A DNA stretch of 64,000 nucleotides from Amycolatopsis saalfeldensis (GTDB taxonomy: Bacteria > Actinomycetota > Actinomycetes > Mycobacteriales > Pseudonocardiaceae): contig NZ_FOEF01000002.1 in assembly GCF_900110575.1 (NCBI RefSeq), positions 1 to 64,000 on the forward strand, given 5' to 3'. The notes beneath the pieces were generated by a model. The model was not told the DNA's origin, did not search any database, and saw only the letters and a program-made list of their open reading frames with translations. Position numbers and translations under genes: made by a program. Shown here one piece after another: positions 38,779 through 46,642 of the stretch (positions within the stretch are counted from its first letter, which is position 1; each line of letters starts with the position of its first letter).

Positions 38779-39509
38779 CGGCTCCCGCGGCCGAGCGCCG
38801 GTCCTGGGTGGTGCAGGTGATGGGCCTGCCGGTCAGCCTGCACGTCCGCGGCGAAGGGGCCCGGTCCGCGCCCGCGGTCCGGCGCGCGGTGCCGGTGGTG
38901 TTCGGGCGGCTGCGGTTCGCGGACCGGCTGTTCAGCCCGTATCGCGAGGACAGCGAGGTCAGCCGGATCCGGCGGGGCGAGCGTCCGTCCGGGCATCCGT
39001 GGGTGGCCGAGGTGCTCGCGTTGTGCGAGCTGGCCCGCGAGCGGACCGACGGCTACTTCGACGCCCGCCTGCCCGGCGGCTTCGACCCGTCGGGCCTGGT
39101 GAAGGGCTGGGCCGTCGAACAGTCCGTCGCCGCGCTGGCGGACCTCGAGGGCTTCGACTACTGCCTCAACGCGGGCGGTGACGTCGTAGCCGCGGTCCGG
39201 TCGGCTGCTTCGCCCGCGTGGCGAGTGGGCGTCGAGGACCCGCGGGACCGCTCGCGTCTCGTCGCGGTGCGCGAGGTCCGGACCGGTGGCGTGGCCACGT
39301 CGGGCAGCGCCGCGCGCGGAGCGCACATCGTCGACCCGCACACCGGCGCCCGGCCGGACGCCCTGCTTTCGGTCACGGTGACCGGCCCGAGCCTGCTCTG
39401 GGCCGACGTCTTCGCCACGGCCGCGTTCGCCCGCGGCGGTGACGTCGCGGGCTGGGTGCGGGCGAGGGCGCCCGGCTACGAGGCCTTCGCCGTCGGGCCG
39501 GACCCGTGA
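38775..39509 (+). CDS. apbE: FAD:protein FMN transferase (ApbE)
   Basis: A 244-residue ApbE protein: VMGLPVSLHV near the start, FSPYREDSEVSRI, GFDPSGLVKGWAVE, NAGGDVVA, and GVATSGSAARGAHIVDPHTG. It transfers FMN from FAD to the Thr of the SGAT motif in the preceding protein. It is shorter than many ApbE enzymes and I see no clear signal peptide. The GTG start overlaps the upstream stop by 4 bp, which indicates coupling. Confidence 0.92.
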   Translation: MTAPAAERRSWVVQVMGLPVSLHVRGEGARSAPAVRRAVPVVFGRLRFADRLFSPYREDSEVSRIRRGERPSGHPWVAEVLALCELARERTDGYFDARLPGGFDPSGLVKGWAVEQSVAALADLEGFDYCLNAGGDVVAAVRSAASPAWRVGVEDPRDRSRLVAVREVRTGGVATSGSAARGAHIVDPHTGARPDALLSVTVTGPSLLWADVFATAAFARGGDVAGWVRARAPGYEAFAVGPDP

Positions 39510-39559
39510 TGTCCTCCCGCCCGGCACGTCACCCGAAACCCTGACTCCAGAAGGACTTC

Positions 39560-40162
39560 ATGACCACCCTGAACGGTTTGCCCGCCCATGTCCTGCTCGT
39601 GCACGCGATCGTCGTCCTGCTGCCGCTGGCGTCGCTGCTGCTGGTGCTGAGCGCGCTCTGGCCCGCGGCCCGCCGGAAGCTCGCCGGCCCGAACGCGCTG
39701 TTGTCCCTGCTGGTCGTCGCCCTGGTCCCGATCACCACCGACGCGGGGGACTGGCTGGAGCACCGGGTGGCGTCCACCCCGCTCATCCGCGCGCACACCC
39801 AGCTCGGCGACACCGCGCTGTACGTCGCGATCCCGGTCGCGGTGCTCGCGCTGGCCGTGTGGTGGCGGCAGCGGGAAGCCGCGAGGACCGTGCCGGCCTC
39901 GCTGGAATCCCCTGCCACGGAGTCCGTCGTCGCCTCGCCGGGCGGGCCTGGTGCGGCGAAGCTCGCCACCCGCCCCGCCGTCGCCCGCCGTGTTTTCCTG
40001 GCCCCGGCGTCCACTGTGGTCACTGTCGTCGTGGCGGTGCTGTCGGTCGCCGCCGCGGGCGCGGCGGTTTACGACGTCTACCGGATCGGCGATTCCGGTG
40101 CCCAGGCCAGCTGGCAGGGCCAGTTCAGCCCGGCGCCCGTGCCGGGCGGCCACGGCGGCTGA
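39560..40162 (+). CDS. DUF2231 family membrane protein
   Basis: A 200-residue protein with four membrane segments. The start (MTTLNGLPAHVLLVHAIVVLLPLASLLLVLSAL) and TDAGDWLEHRV-HTQLGDTAL are DUF2231 features, with His residues that could bind haem or metal. A ~50-residue variable stretch separates the last segment. Function is unknown; it follows the flavin operon by 50 bp with AGAAGGA before the ATG and may belong to it. Confidence 0.85.
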   Translation: MTTLNGLPAHVLLVHAIVVLLPLASLLLVLSALWPAARRKLAGPNALLSLLVVALVPITTDAGDWLEHRVASTPLIRAHTQLGDTALYVAIPVAVLALAVWWRQREAARTVPASLESPATESVVASPGGPGAAKLATRPAVARRVFLAPASTVVTVVVAVLSVAAAGAAVYDVYRIGDSGAQASWQGQFSPAPVPGGHGG

Positions 40163-40190
40163 GCGCCCTCGTCGACCGGCCGGATCCCGG

Positions 40191-40919
40191 TCAGCCCGCC
40201 TGCCGGTAGCGATCGAGGATCGCGGTGCGCAGCGCCGGGCCGGAAGTGCCGAGCGCCAGCAGGATCGAGGGCACCAGCCCGCCGTCGGCCCGGATCAGGC
40301 CGAGCGCGAGGTGTTCGACGCCGACGTGCTGGTCGTGGCGCGCCTTCGCTTCGCGGACGGTGTACTCCAAGCCCTTCTTGGCCCGCGTGGTGAACGGGAG
40401 ATGCCCGCGGGGGACCGGTTCCGGGGCGTGGTAACGGCCGGTCGCCGGCGGGACCGGTGCGGTGATGGCCGCGCGCCGGTGCGCGGTGAGCGCGAAACGA
40501 TGGTGTCCGACCCAGCGGCGCAGGCCCGGCGGGATCGCGCGGCGGGGGTCCAGCCGGGACGGGCGCGGCCGCGGATGGAGGACCTCGGCCGCCCGGGTGA
40601 GGGCTTCGGCGCTGAAGGACGCTTCGATCCGGGCGCGCACGGCGTCGAGGTCGATTCCGATGGCCGACAGCGCTTCCTGGTCGAGATCGCCGAACAGGCC
40701 GCCTCCGCCGCCGAGGCCGACGCTGCGGACGATCTCCTCCTCGACCGCCTCCGGCGTGATCCCGTGGCCGCGCAGGACCTCGCCGACGGGCTCGCCGGTG
40801 GCGGCGGCGGCGAGCAGGAGGTGCTCGGTCCCGATGTAGCGGTGGCCGAGCCGGCGGGCGTGCTGCTGTGCCTGCACCACGACCGTCCGGGCTTCCGGGG
40901 TGAAGAGCTCGAACATCAT
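40191..40919 (-). CDS. Clp N-domain protein without ATPase domains
   Basis: A 242-residue protein with two ClpA/ClpC N-terminal repeats: residues ~1-70 (FTPEARTVVVQAQQHARRLGHRYIGTEHLLLAAAA) and ~165-240 (FTTRAKKGLEYTVREAKARHDQHVGVEHLALGLIRADGG). There is no AAA+ module. Such free Clp-N proteins may act as adaptors or sensors of damaged proteins. The start ATGATG overlaps the stop of the upstream HTH gene, so the two are coupled; the pair recurs in actinobacteria. Confidence 0.87.
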   Translation of the reverse strand: MMFELFTPEARTVVVQAQQHARRLGHRYIGTEHLLLAAAATGEPVGEVLRGHGITPEAVEEEIVRSVGLGGGGGLFGDLDQEALSAIGIDLDAVRARIEASFSAEALTRAAEVLHPRPRPSRLDPRRAIPPGLRRWVGHHRFALTAHRRAAITAPVPPATGRYHAPEPVPRGHLPFTTRAKKGLEYTVREAKARHDQHVGVEHLALGLIRADGGLVPSILLALGTSGPALRTAILDRYRQAG

Positions 40920-41137
40920 CGGCTCCCGACTCGCCGGCCGTACTTGCGGTGCACCGTCTGCTTGGTGACGCCGAGCCGCGCGGCGATGTCCTGCCAGGAC
41001 CAGCCCAGCTTCCGCGCGTTCTCGACCTGGAGGATTTCCAGCCGTTCGCTGAGTGACCGCAGAGCGGCCACCGCGCGCAACCCCACTTCGGGGTCGTCGC
41101 TGGTGGCGCTCTCGGCGATCTGCACTGTGGATTCCAT
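40916..41137 (-). CDS. Small helix-turn-helix regulator paired with Clp-N protein
   Basis: A 73-residue protein with a C-terminal HTH (NARKLGWSWQDIAARLGVTKQTVHRKYGRR) after a helical N-terminus (LRAVAALRSLSERLEILQVE). I chose ATG 41137; an upstream extension would read through the two palindromes. The gene probably has a leaderless transcript: TATGCT inside the first palindrome is a -10 candidate ending seven bases before the ATG. It probably represses its own operon. Confidence 0.85.
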   Translation of the reverse strand: MESTVQIAESATSDDPEVGLRAVAALRSLSERLEILQVENARKLGWSWQDIAARLGVTKQTVHRKYGRRVGSR

Positions 41138-41141
41138 GCCT

Positions 41142-41184
41142 GTCAGCATATGCTGACGGAGGATGGTCGTCAACATATGCTGAC
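41142..41184. promoter_or_regulatory. Two GTCAGCATATGCTGAC palindromes before the HTH/Clp-N operon
   Basis: GTCAGCATATGCTGAC (41142-41157) is a perfect 16-bp palindrome; GTCAACATATGCTGAC (41169-41184) is a second copy with one change, starting 27 bp further on. They lie within 50 bp of the HTH gene start and cover its likely -10. A third copy stands before a small membrane-protein gene at 51915. Confidence 0.75.
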
Positions 41185-41193
41185 AGGCACGGG

Positions 41194-42234
41194 TCACTTG
41201 CTGGCTTGCACGAACTTGTCCGTGTAGGTCTTCGTCAGGTCGATGGTCTTGCCCTTGACGTCGGGGTTGAAGGCCTGCAGCACCTTAAGGTCGGTCGGCG
41301 GCCCGCTGGGCGGCATGATCCCGGTCAGGTTGTAGATCCCCTTCTCGTTGTCGAAAGCCTTGGCGTACGCGGCTTTGCCGGAACCGGCGTAGTAGTCCGC
41401 GGGCATCACGTCGGCGAGCTGTGTGCCGTTGTGGGCCTGGATCCACTTGAGCGTCGCGACGTAGGCGTTGACCAGCTTCTGCACGACGTCCGGGTGCTGG
41501 TTCACGTACGCGGTGCTCATGTACAGCGAGGTCGCGGGGTACTCGCCGCCCAGCTGCTGCGTGGTGCCCGACGCGGTGCGCATGTCGAGCAGGATGTAGG
41601 CCGAGCCGGTGGCCAGCAGGGTGGAGACGGTCGGCTCGGTGGTCATCGCGCAGTCGACGTTGCCGTGCTGCATCGCGCCGATCAGCGTCGAGCCGGACTG
41701 CACGCCGATGCGGTGGATGCTCGCCGGGTCGACGCCGTTCTTCTGCGCGAGGAACTGGGTGAGGAAGTCGGTGGACGAGCCGATGTCGGTGATGCCGAGG
41801 TTCTTCCCGGCCCAGTCGGCCGGCGACTTGATCTTGCCCTTCAGGTCGTTGCGGCACAGCTCGACCTCGCCGGGCGTGGTCAGCATGGAGATCACGGATT
41901 CCATGGACTGGCCCAGACCCTGCATGGCGATGGTGTGGTCGTAGAAGCCGCCGACGCCGTCGACCTTGCCGGCGACCATGTTCGTGGTCGCGTCGACGCC
42001 CGCGCCCTCGTCCTGGAGGGTGACGTTGAGGCCCTGCTGCTGGTAGTAGCCGAGCCGCTGGGCGAGCATGAACGGCAGGTAGATCTGCTTGTTCAGGCCG
42101 CCGACCATGATGCTGACCGGCGTGCCGGAGCCGCCGGAGCTGCTGGTGCCCCCGGACTGGCTCGCGGTCGAGGCGCAGCCGGAGAGGCTGAGCGCGGCGG
42201 CGGCCGCCAGGGCGACCCACATCTTCTTCGACAC
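41194..42234 (-). CDS. ABC importer substrate-binding lipoprotein (nitrate/sulfonate/thiamine-precursor type)
   Basis: A 346-residue lipoprotein: signal with lipobox LSGC, Ser/Gly linker, then an NMT1/SsuA-like domain (GLNKQIYLPFMLAQRLGYYQQQGLNVTLQDEGAG, KVDGVGGFYDHTIAMQ, LGITDIGSSTDFLTQFLA). The ligand is unknown; candidates include sulfonates, aromatic acids or pyrimidine-like compounds. It follows the ATPase and permease genes in one operon. A CitAB-type two-component system is divergent from the operon and may control it. Confidence 0.9.
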   Translation of the reverse strand: MSKKMWVALAAAAALSLSGCASTASQSGGTSSSGGSGTPVSIMVGGLNKQIYLPFMLAQRLGYYQQQGLNVTLQDEGAGVDATTNMVAGKVDGVGGFYDHTIAMQGLGQSMESVISMLTTPGEVELCRNDLKGKIKSPADWAGKNLGITDIGSSTDFLTQFLAQKNGVDPASIHRIGVQSGSTLIGAMQHGNVDCAMTTEPTVSTLLATGSAYILLDMRTASGTTQQLGGEYPATSLYMSTAYVNQHPDVVQKLVNAYVATLKWIQAHNGTQLADVMPADYYAGSGKAAYAKAFDNEKGIYNLTGIMPPSGPPTDLKVLQAFNPDVKGKTIDLTKTYTDKFVQASK

Positions 42235-42268
42235 AGGTTTCTCCTTCGGTGATTTCTTGGGCGAGGGC

Positions 42269-43144
42269 TCAGAGTTCGGGGCCGGCGAGCTGGGCCGGGC
42301 GCCAGCGGAGCAGACGGCGCTCGAGCCGGGTGATCAGCCATTCCGCGAGCAGCGCGACGATGCCCATGATCACCATCGCGGCCCAGACCCCGTTGGCGTC
42401 GAAGGTGCCCTGGGCGTTCTTGATCAGCACGCCGAGGCCGGCGTAGCCGCCGAGGAACTCGCCGACGATCGCGCCGATCAGGGCGAAGCCGAAGCTCACG
42501 TGGAGGCTCGCGATGATCCAGGTGAACGCCGACGGCAGCACCACCTGGCGGGTGACCTGCCAGCGGGACGCGCCGAGGATGCTCGCGTTGGCGATGAAGT
42601 TCCGGTCCACCTCGCGGGTGCCCTGGAAGGCGTTGAAGAAGACGCCGAAGAACACCAGCACGATGACCAGCAGGATCTTCGACTCCAGTCCCAGCCCGAA
42701 GGCGAGCACGAACACCGAGCCGAGCACGATCCGCGGGATCGCGTTGAGCACCTTGATGAACGGGCCGAACACGTCGGAGAGGAACCGGATCCGGCCGAGG
42801 GCGATGCCGCACACGATGCCCAGCGCGGTGCCGATGACGAAGCCGATCAGGGCCTCCTGCAGCGTGGTCCAGATCTGGGCGCCGAGCGAGCCGATGGCGG
42901 TGCCTTCGGTGATCCAGGTCTGCAGCCGGGACACGATGCCCGAGGGCAGGCCGTAGAGGATGATGCCGCGCTGGTCGCCTTGCACGAGCAGCTGCCACCC
43001 GCCGAGGACGACGACCAGCACGAGCACCTGGGCCAGGTGCACCAGGGCCTGGCGCCGCCGGTGGCGGGCGCGATGGGCGGCCTGGAGCTCGGCCGGCCGG
43101 GTGCCGGCGGCCGCGGTGCCCGCGGCCAGGTCCGTGTTCGTCAC
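42269..43144 (-). CDS. ABC importer permease (SsuC/TauC type)
   Basis: A 291-residue BPD-type permease with about six membrane segments and the coupling motif near VGEFLGGYAGLGVLIKNAQ (the EAA-type loop GASRWQVTRQVVLPSAF comes before). GTG 43144 overlaps the ATPase stop by 4 bp. It forms the channel for the binding protein encoded 34 bp downstream. Confidence 0.92.
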   Translation of the reverse strand: MTNTDLAAGTAAAGTRPAELQAAHRARHRRRQALVHLAQVLVLVVVLGGWQLLVQGDQRGIILYGLPSGIVSRLQTWITEGTAIGSLGAQIWTTLQEALIGFVIGTALGIVCGIALGRIRFLSDVFGPFIKVLNAIPRIVLGSVFVLAFGLGLESKILLVIVLVFFGVFFNAFQGTREVDRNFIANASILGASRWQVTRQVVLPSAFTWIIASLHVSFGFALIGAIVGEFLGGYAGLGVLIKNAQGTFDANGVWAAMVIMGIVALLAEWLITRLERRLLRWRPAQLAGPEL

Positions 43145-43986
43145 GAGGCCTCCTGTTCCCGCAGCTGGGTGGTCTGCGTGTAGGCGAGGTCGACCTCGGC
43201 GCGCAGGGCCTCCCAGATCTGCTGGTAGAGATCGACGAACTGGCGCTCGAACCGGATTTCCTGCACCACCCGCGGTCGCGGCAGGTCGATCGGGAAGCGG
43301 GCCTTGACCGTGGCCGCCGGTCCCGCGGTCAGCACCACGACGGTGTCCGCGAGGGCGATGGCCTCTTCCAGGTCGTGGGTCACGAACACCACGGCCGGGC
43401 GGGTGAGGTCCCACAGGGACAGCAGCTCGTCGGACATCTTCGCGCGGGTCTGCACGTCGAGGGCGGAGAACGGCTCGTCCATGAGCAGGATCCGCGGCTC
43501 GTTGATCAGGTTCTGCGCGAGCGCGACCCGCTTGCGCATACCGCCGGAGAGCTGGTGCGGGTAGCGGTCCTCGAACCCGGCGAGGCCGACCCGGCGGATC
43601 CAGTCGCGGGCGTCGGTCAGCGCCGTCCGCTTGGCGACGCCGCGGAACCGGGGACCGGCGGACACGTTGTCCAGCACGGTTTTCCACGGCAGGATCGCGT
43701 CGGCCTGGAACATGAAGCCGACGCCCGGGGTGATGCCGGTGACCGGCTCGCCGTGCACCGCGACCGAGCCGGCCGACGGACGCTCCAAACCGGACACCAG
43801 GGTCAGCGTCGTGGACTTGCCGCAGCCGGTGGGGCCGACGACCGCGCAGAACTCACCCGGCGCGACCCGGACGTCGAGGTCTTTCAGTGCGGTGTAAGGC
43901 AAACCGCCGTCGGTGGTGAACTGCTTGGTCACCCCCGCGAGTTCGATCGCCGGGCTCAGTCCCGGTCCTGGGCTGGTTGCGTGCAC
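43141..43986 (-). CDS. ABC importer ATPase (SsuB/TauB type)
   Basis: A 281-residue ATPase: Walker A GPTGCGKST, Q-loop FQADAILPW, signature LSGGMRKRVALAQ, Walker B ILLMDEPFSALD, and H-loop FVTHD. The start is GTG 43986. First gene of the ATPase-permease-binding protein operon. The 244 bp upstream, shared with the CitA-like kinase gene, contain a tandem GTTTAGCTC repeat. Confidence 0.93.
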   Translation of the reverse strand: MHATSPGPGLSPAIELAGVTKQFTTDGGLPYTALKDLDVRVAPGEFCAVVGPTGCGKSTTLTLVSGLERPSAGSVAVHGEPVTGITPGVGFMFQADAILPWKTVLDNVSAGPRFRGVAKRTALTDARDWIRRVGLAGFEDRYPHQLSGGMRKRVALAQNLINEPRILLMDEPFSALDVQTRAKMSDELLSLWDLTRPAVVFVTHDLEEAIALADTVVVLTAGPAATVKARFPIDLPRPRVVQEIRFERQFVDLYQQIWEALRAEVDLAYTQTTQLREQEAS

Positions 43987-44087
43987 CGCCTGCTCCTTCC
44001 GCTCGGTTGTCGGGGCAGGACGTTAAGAGCGGGAGACGCCGGGGAAAACGTTGTGTGCGTTACCGGCCGTGCTGCGCGTTCCGCAGT

Positions 44088-44105
44088 GTTTAGCTCGTTT
44101 AGCTC
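44088..44105. promoter_or_regulatory. Tandem GTTTAGCTC repeat in divergent promoter region
   Basis: GTTTAGCTC occurs twice head-to-tail with no gap, in the 244-bp region between the ABC importer operon and the CitA-like kinase. It is a candidate site for the CitB-like regulator. Another AT-rich word, GAAAACGTTGTGTGCG, lies at 44043-44058. Nothing else in this region looks like a gene. Confidence 0.4.
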
Positions 44106-44230
44106 AGGGGAGATCCGGACGATCGGGATCTTTCGGCGGTCGGCGCTTGGCAGGGTGCGCACGGCGTGGTGTCATGCGAGCGGCCCCAATGACCAGTGGC
44201 CTGTAGTGCCAGCAACAGAGTGGAGCGGCC

Positions 44231-45838
44231 ATGTGGCGACAGCGCCCTCTGGCGACCCAGATCCTGCTCGCGGTGCTGGGCATCCTCCTCGTGACGGTGT
44301 CCGCGGGTGCGCTGCTCTACGCCCAGCTGACTGGGGACACCCTCGACCGGCAGTACGAGCAGCGCGCGCTCGGGATCGCCGCCACTGTGGCGCAGATGCA
44401 GCCGGTTCGCGACGCGCTGGCCCAGCATGATCCCGGCCACCGCATCCAGGCCATCGCCGAACAGGTCCGCCGCAGCACCGGCGCGGCCTACGTGGTGGTG
44501 ACCGACCGGTCCGGGGTCCGCTACTCCCATCCGATGCTTTCCCTGATCGGGCAACGGATCGAAGAGCCCGTGGTGGCGTTGGACGGGCAGGGGCACGCCG
44601 GGATCGACAACGGCAGCCTCGGGCGGTCGGCCAACGGGCGGGCTCCGCTGCCCGGCGCCGACGGCTCGGTCGAGGGCCAGGTGTCGGTGGGGATCCTCGA
44701 GGAGCAGGTGACCAGCCAGCTGGTGCACCAGATTCCCGAGGTGGTGCTCTATTCGGCGCTGGCGCTGGCCATCGGCGTCCTGGTGTCCTGGCTGCTGGCC
44801 CGCAGGCTGAAGCGGGCCACCTTCGGCCTCGAGCTGGCCGAGATCGCCACCCTGCTCCAGGAGCGGGAGGCGATGCTGCACGGCATCCGCGAAGGCGTCA
44901 TCGGGGTCGATGCCGCCGGGGGCGTGAGCGTGATCAACGACGAGGCGCGCCGGCTGCTGCGGATTTCGGCGACCGCGGGCGGGCAGTCCGTCGAACAGCT
45001 GCTGCCGCCCGGCCGCCTCCGCGACGTCGTGGCCGGGCAGAGCCCCGGTGCCGACGAAGTCGTGCTCACCGACGATTACCTGCTGGTGGTGAACCGGATG
45101 CCGGTCGTGCTGGCGGGCCGCCCCGCCGGGCACGTGATCACCCTGCGGGACCACACCGAGCTCGAGGGCCTGGTGCGCGAGCTGCACGCGCTGACCGGCT
45201 TGACCACCGCGTTGCGCGCGCAGGAGCACGAATTCAACAACCGGCTGCACGTGCTGTCCGGGCTGCTCGGCCTCGGCGAGCCGGAGGAGGCCACCCGGTA
45301 CCTGGCCGAGATCTCCGGCGAGTCACTGGCCCAGGCCGGCGATCTGCGGGCCCGCATCGCGCCGCCGGAGCTCGCGGCGCTGCTGCTCGCGAAGGTGACG
45401 ATCGCGGCGGAGCGCGACGTCCGGCTCACCGTCACCGCCGAGTCCCATGTGGACCGTCCGGCAGGGGAAGCCGGCGCCCTGCTGACGGTGCTGGGCAATC
45501 TGATCGACAACGCGGTGGAGGCGACCGCCGGCGGGCCCGGGCCGCGCGCCGTGACGGTCCACCTCGCCGAGACGGGCGACGACCTCCACCTGGTCGTGAC
45601 CGACACCGGGCCGGGGGTGCCCCCGGACGCGCTGCAGGCGGTGTTCGCCGACGGGTACTCGACGAAGACCGAGCCGGGCGGCCCCCGCCGGGGGCTCGGG
45701 CTCGCGCTGGTGCACCGCCTGGTGCGCCGCGCGGGCGGGACCATCGGGGTCACCGCTGGCCCCGGCGCGCGCTTCGAGGTCCGCCTCCCGCTCGCGGGCC
45801 TGGTGAAGCCGCCGGAACCCATGACCTCGGGAGTATGA
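44231..45838 (+). CDS. CitA/DcuS-type sensor histidine kinase
   Basis: A 535-residue kinase. Membrane segments at residues ~10-32 and ~170-190 enclose a CitA-type sensor domain (AIAEQVRRSTGAAYVVVTDRSGVRYSHP). A PAS domain follows (IREGVIGVDAAGGVSVINDEARRLL), then the SpoOB-like H-box QEHEFNNRLHVLSGLL typical of this family, and the ATPase with NLIDNAVEA and DTGPGVPP. Family members sense di- or tricarboxylates. Divergence from the ABC importer suggests that it senses the importer's substrate or a related acid. Confidence 0.93.
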   Translation: MWRQRPLATQILLAVLGILLVTVSAGALLYAQLTGDTLDRQYEQRALGIAATVAQMQPVRDALAQHDPGHRIQAIAEQVRRSTGAAYVVVTDRSGVRYSHPMLSLIGQRIEEPVVALDGQGHAGIDNGSLGRSANGRAPLPGADGSVEGQVSVGILEEQVTSQLVHQIPEVVLYSALALAIGVLVSWLLARRLKRATFGLELAEIATLLQEREAMLHGIREGVIGVDAAGGVSVINDEARRLLRISATAGGQSVEQLLPPGRLRDVVAGQSPGADEVVLTDDYLLVVNRMPVVLAGRPAGHVITLRDHTELEGLVRELHALTGLTTALRAQEHEFNNRLHVLSGLLGLGEPEEATRYLAEISGESLAQAGDLRARIAPPELAALLLAKVTIAAERDVRLTVTAESHVDRPAGEAGALLTVLGNLIDNAVEATAGGPGPRAVTVHLAETGDDLHLVVTDTGPGVPPDALQAVFADGYSTKTEPGGPRRGLGLALVHRLVRRAGGTIGVTAGPGARFEVRLPLAGLVKPPEPMTSGV

Positions 45839-46551
45839 CGATGATCAGGACGCTGGTGGTCGACGACGACTACCGGGTGGCGAAGATCCACGCGGCCGGC
45901 ATCGACCGCGTGCCCGGTTTCAGCTGCGTCGGCCAGGCCCACAGCGCCGCCGAGGCCCGGCAGGCGGTCGCCGACCTCGCGCCGGAGCTGCTGCTGCTCG
46001 ACATCTACCTGCCCGACGAGGACGGGCTGGCGATCCTGCGCGGGCTCAATTCCGCCGGTGGCGCCGGGCCGGACTGCATCGTGATCACCGCGGCGCGCGA
46101 CCTGGAGACCGTGCGGACCGCGATGCACCTGGGCGCGGTCTACTACCTGGTGAAGCCGTTCGGGTTCGCGCAGCTGCGCGACCAGCTCGACGCCTACCGG
46201 CGCTGGCGGCAGCAGACCAGCGGCAGCGGCGACGCCGACCAGGCCACCGTCGACGCGCTGTACAACCTGCTCAAGGGCCCGGCCGTGAAGTCGCCGCCCG
46301 CGGCCGCGCTGCCGCCCACCATGCAGAAGATCCTCGAGGCGATCCAGGACGCGCCCCGGCCGATCGGCGCGAGCGCGCTCGCCGGGCAGCTCGGCCTCAG
46401 CCGGCCCACCGCGCAGCGCTACCTCACCGAGCTGCACCGGCGGGGCGCGATCCGGCTGCACCTCGAGTACGGCCGCGCCGGCCGCCCGGTGCACCGCTAC
46501 GCGATGCCGGATCCCGGGGGTCACGCCCCGACGAAAGCGACAACAGTGTAG
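45835..46551 (+). CDS. CitB/DcuR-type response regulator
   Basis: A 238-residue regulator: VVDDDYRVAKIHAAGID, phosphoacceptor Asp in LLLDIYLPDEDG, Lys in LVKPFGF, then an HTH (IGASALAGQLGLSRPTAQRYLTELHRRGAIRLHLEYG). The start overlaps the kinase stop (ATGA); a second ATG at 45841 is possible. Its last codons form part of the first BlaI-type operator in front of uppP. Confidence 0.93.
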   Translation: MTMIRTLVVDDDYRVAKIHAAGIDRVPGFSCVGQAHSAAEARQAVADLAPELLLLDIYLPDEDGLAILRGLNSAGGAGPDCIVITAARDLETVRTAMHLGAVYYLVKPFGFAQLRDQLDAYRRWRQQTSGSGDADQATVDALYNLLKGPAVKSPPAAALPPTMQKILEAIQDAPRPIGASALAGQLGLSRPTAQRYLTELHRRGAIRLHLEYGRAGRPVHRYAMPDPGGHAPTKATTV

Positions 46552-46571
46552 AAATACTACAAAGGTGTCGA
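46536..46571 (+). promoter_or_regulatory. Tandem BlaI-type operator pair upstream of uppP
   Basis: AGCGACAACAGTGTAGA (46536-46552) and TACTACAAAGGTGTCGA (46555-46571) start 19 bp apart. The first overlaps the end of the citB-like gene. The consensus AC at positions 5-6 is kept in both and TGTAGA in the first; the second has TGTCGA. TAGAAAT and TACTAC offer -10 candidates. uppP begins 71 bp downstream. Confidence 0.6.
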
Positions 46572-46642
46572 AGCCTGGCCCGGCGTTCCGCCCGCCGGGT
46601 GCCCGACTCGTTCTTGTCCCTTTGTGGTGAAGGAAAAACACC

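Noticed and set aside
42093..42998. Minus-strand frame of 301 codons overlapping the ABC permease and binding-protein genes
   Set aside because: It is a second minus-strand frame of the same DNA, full of Arg/His/Pro, while the neighbouring frame encodes a typical permease.
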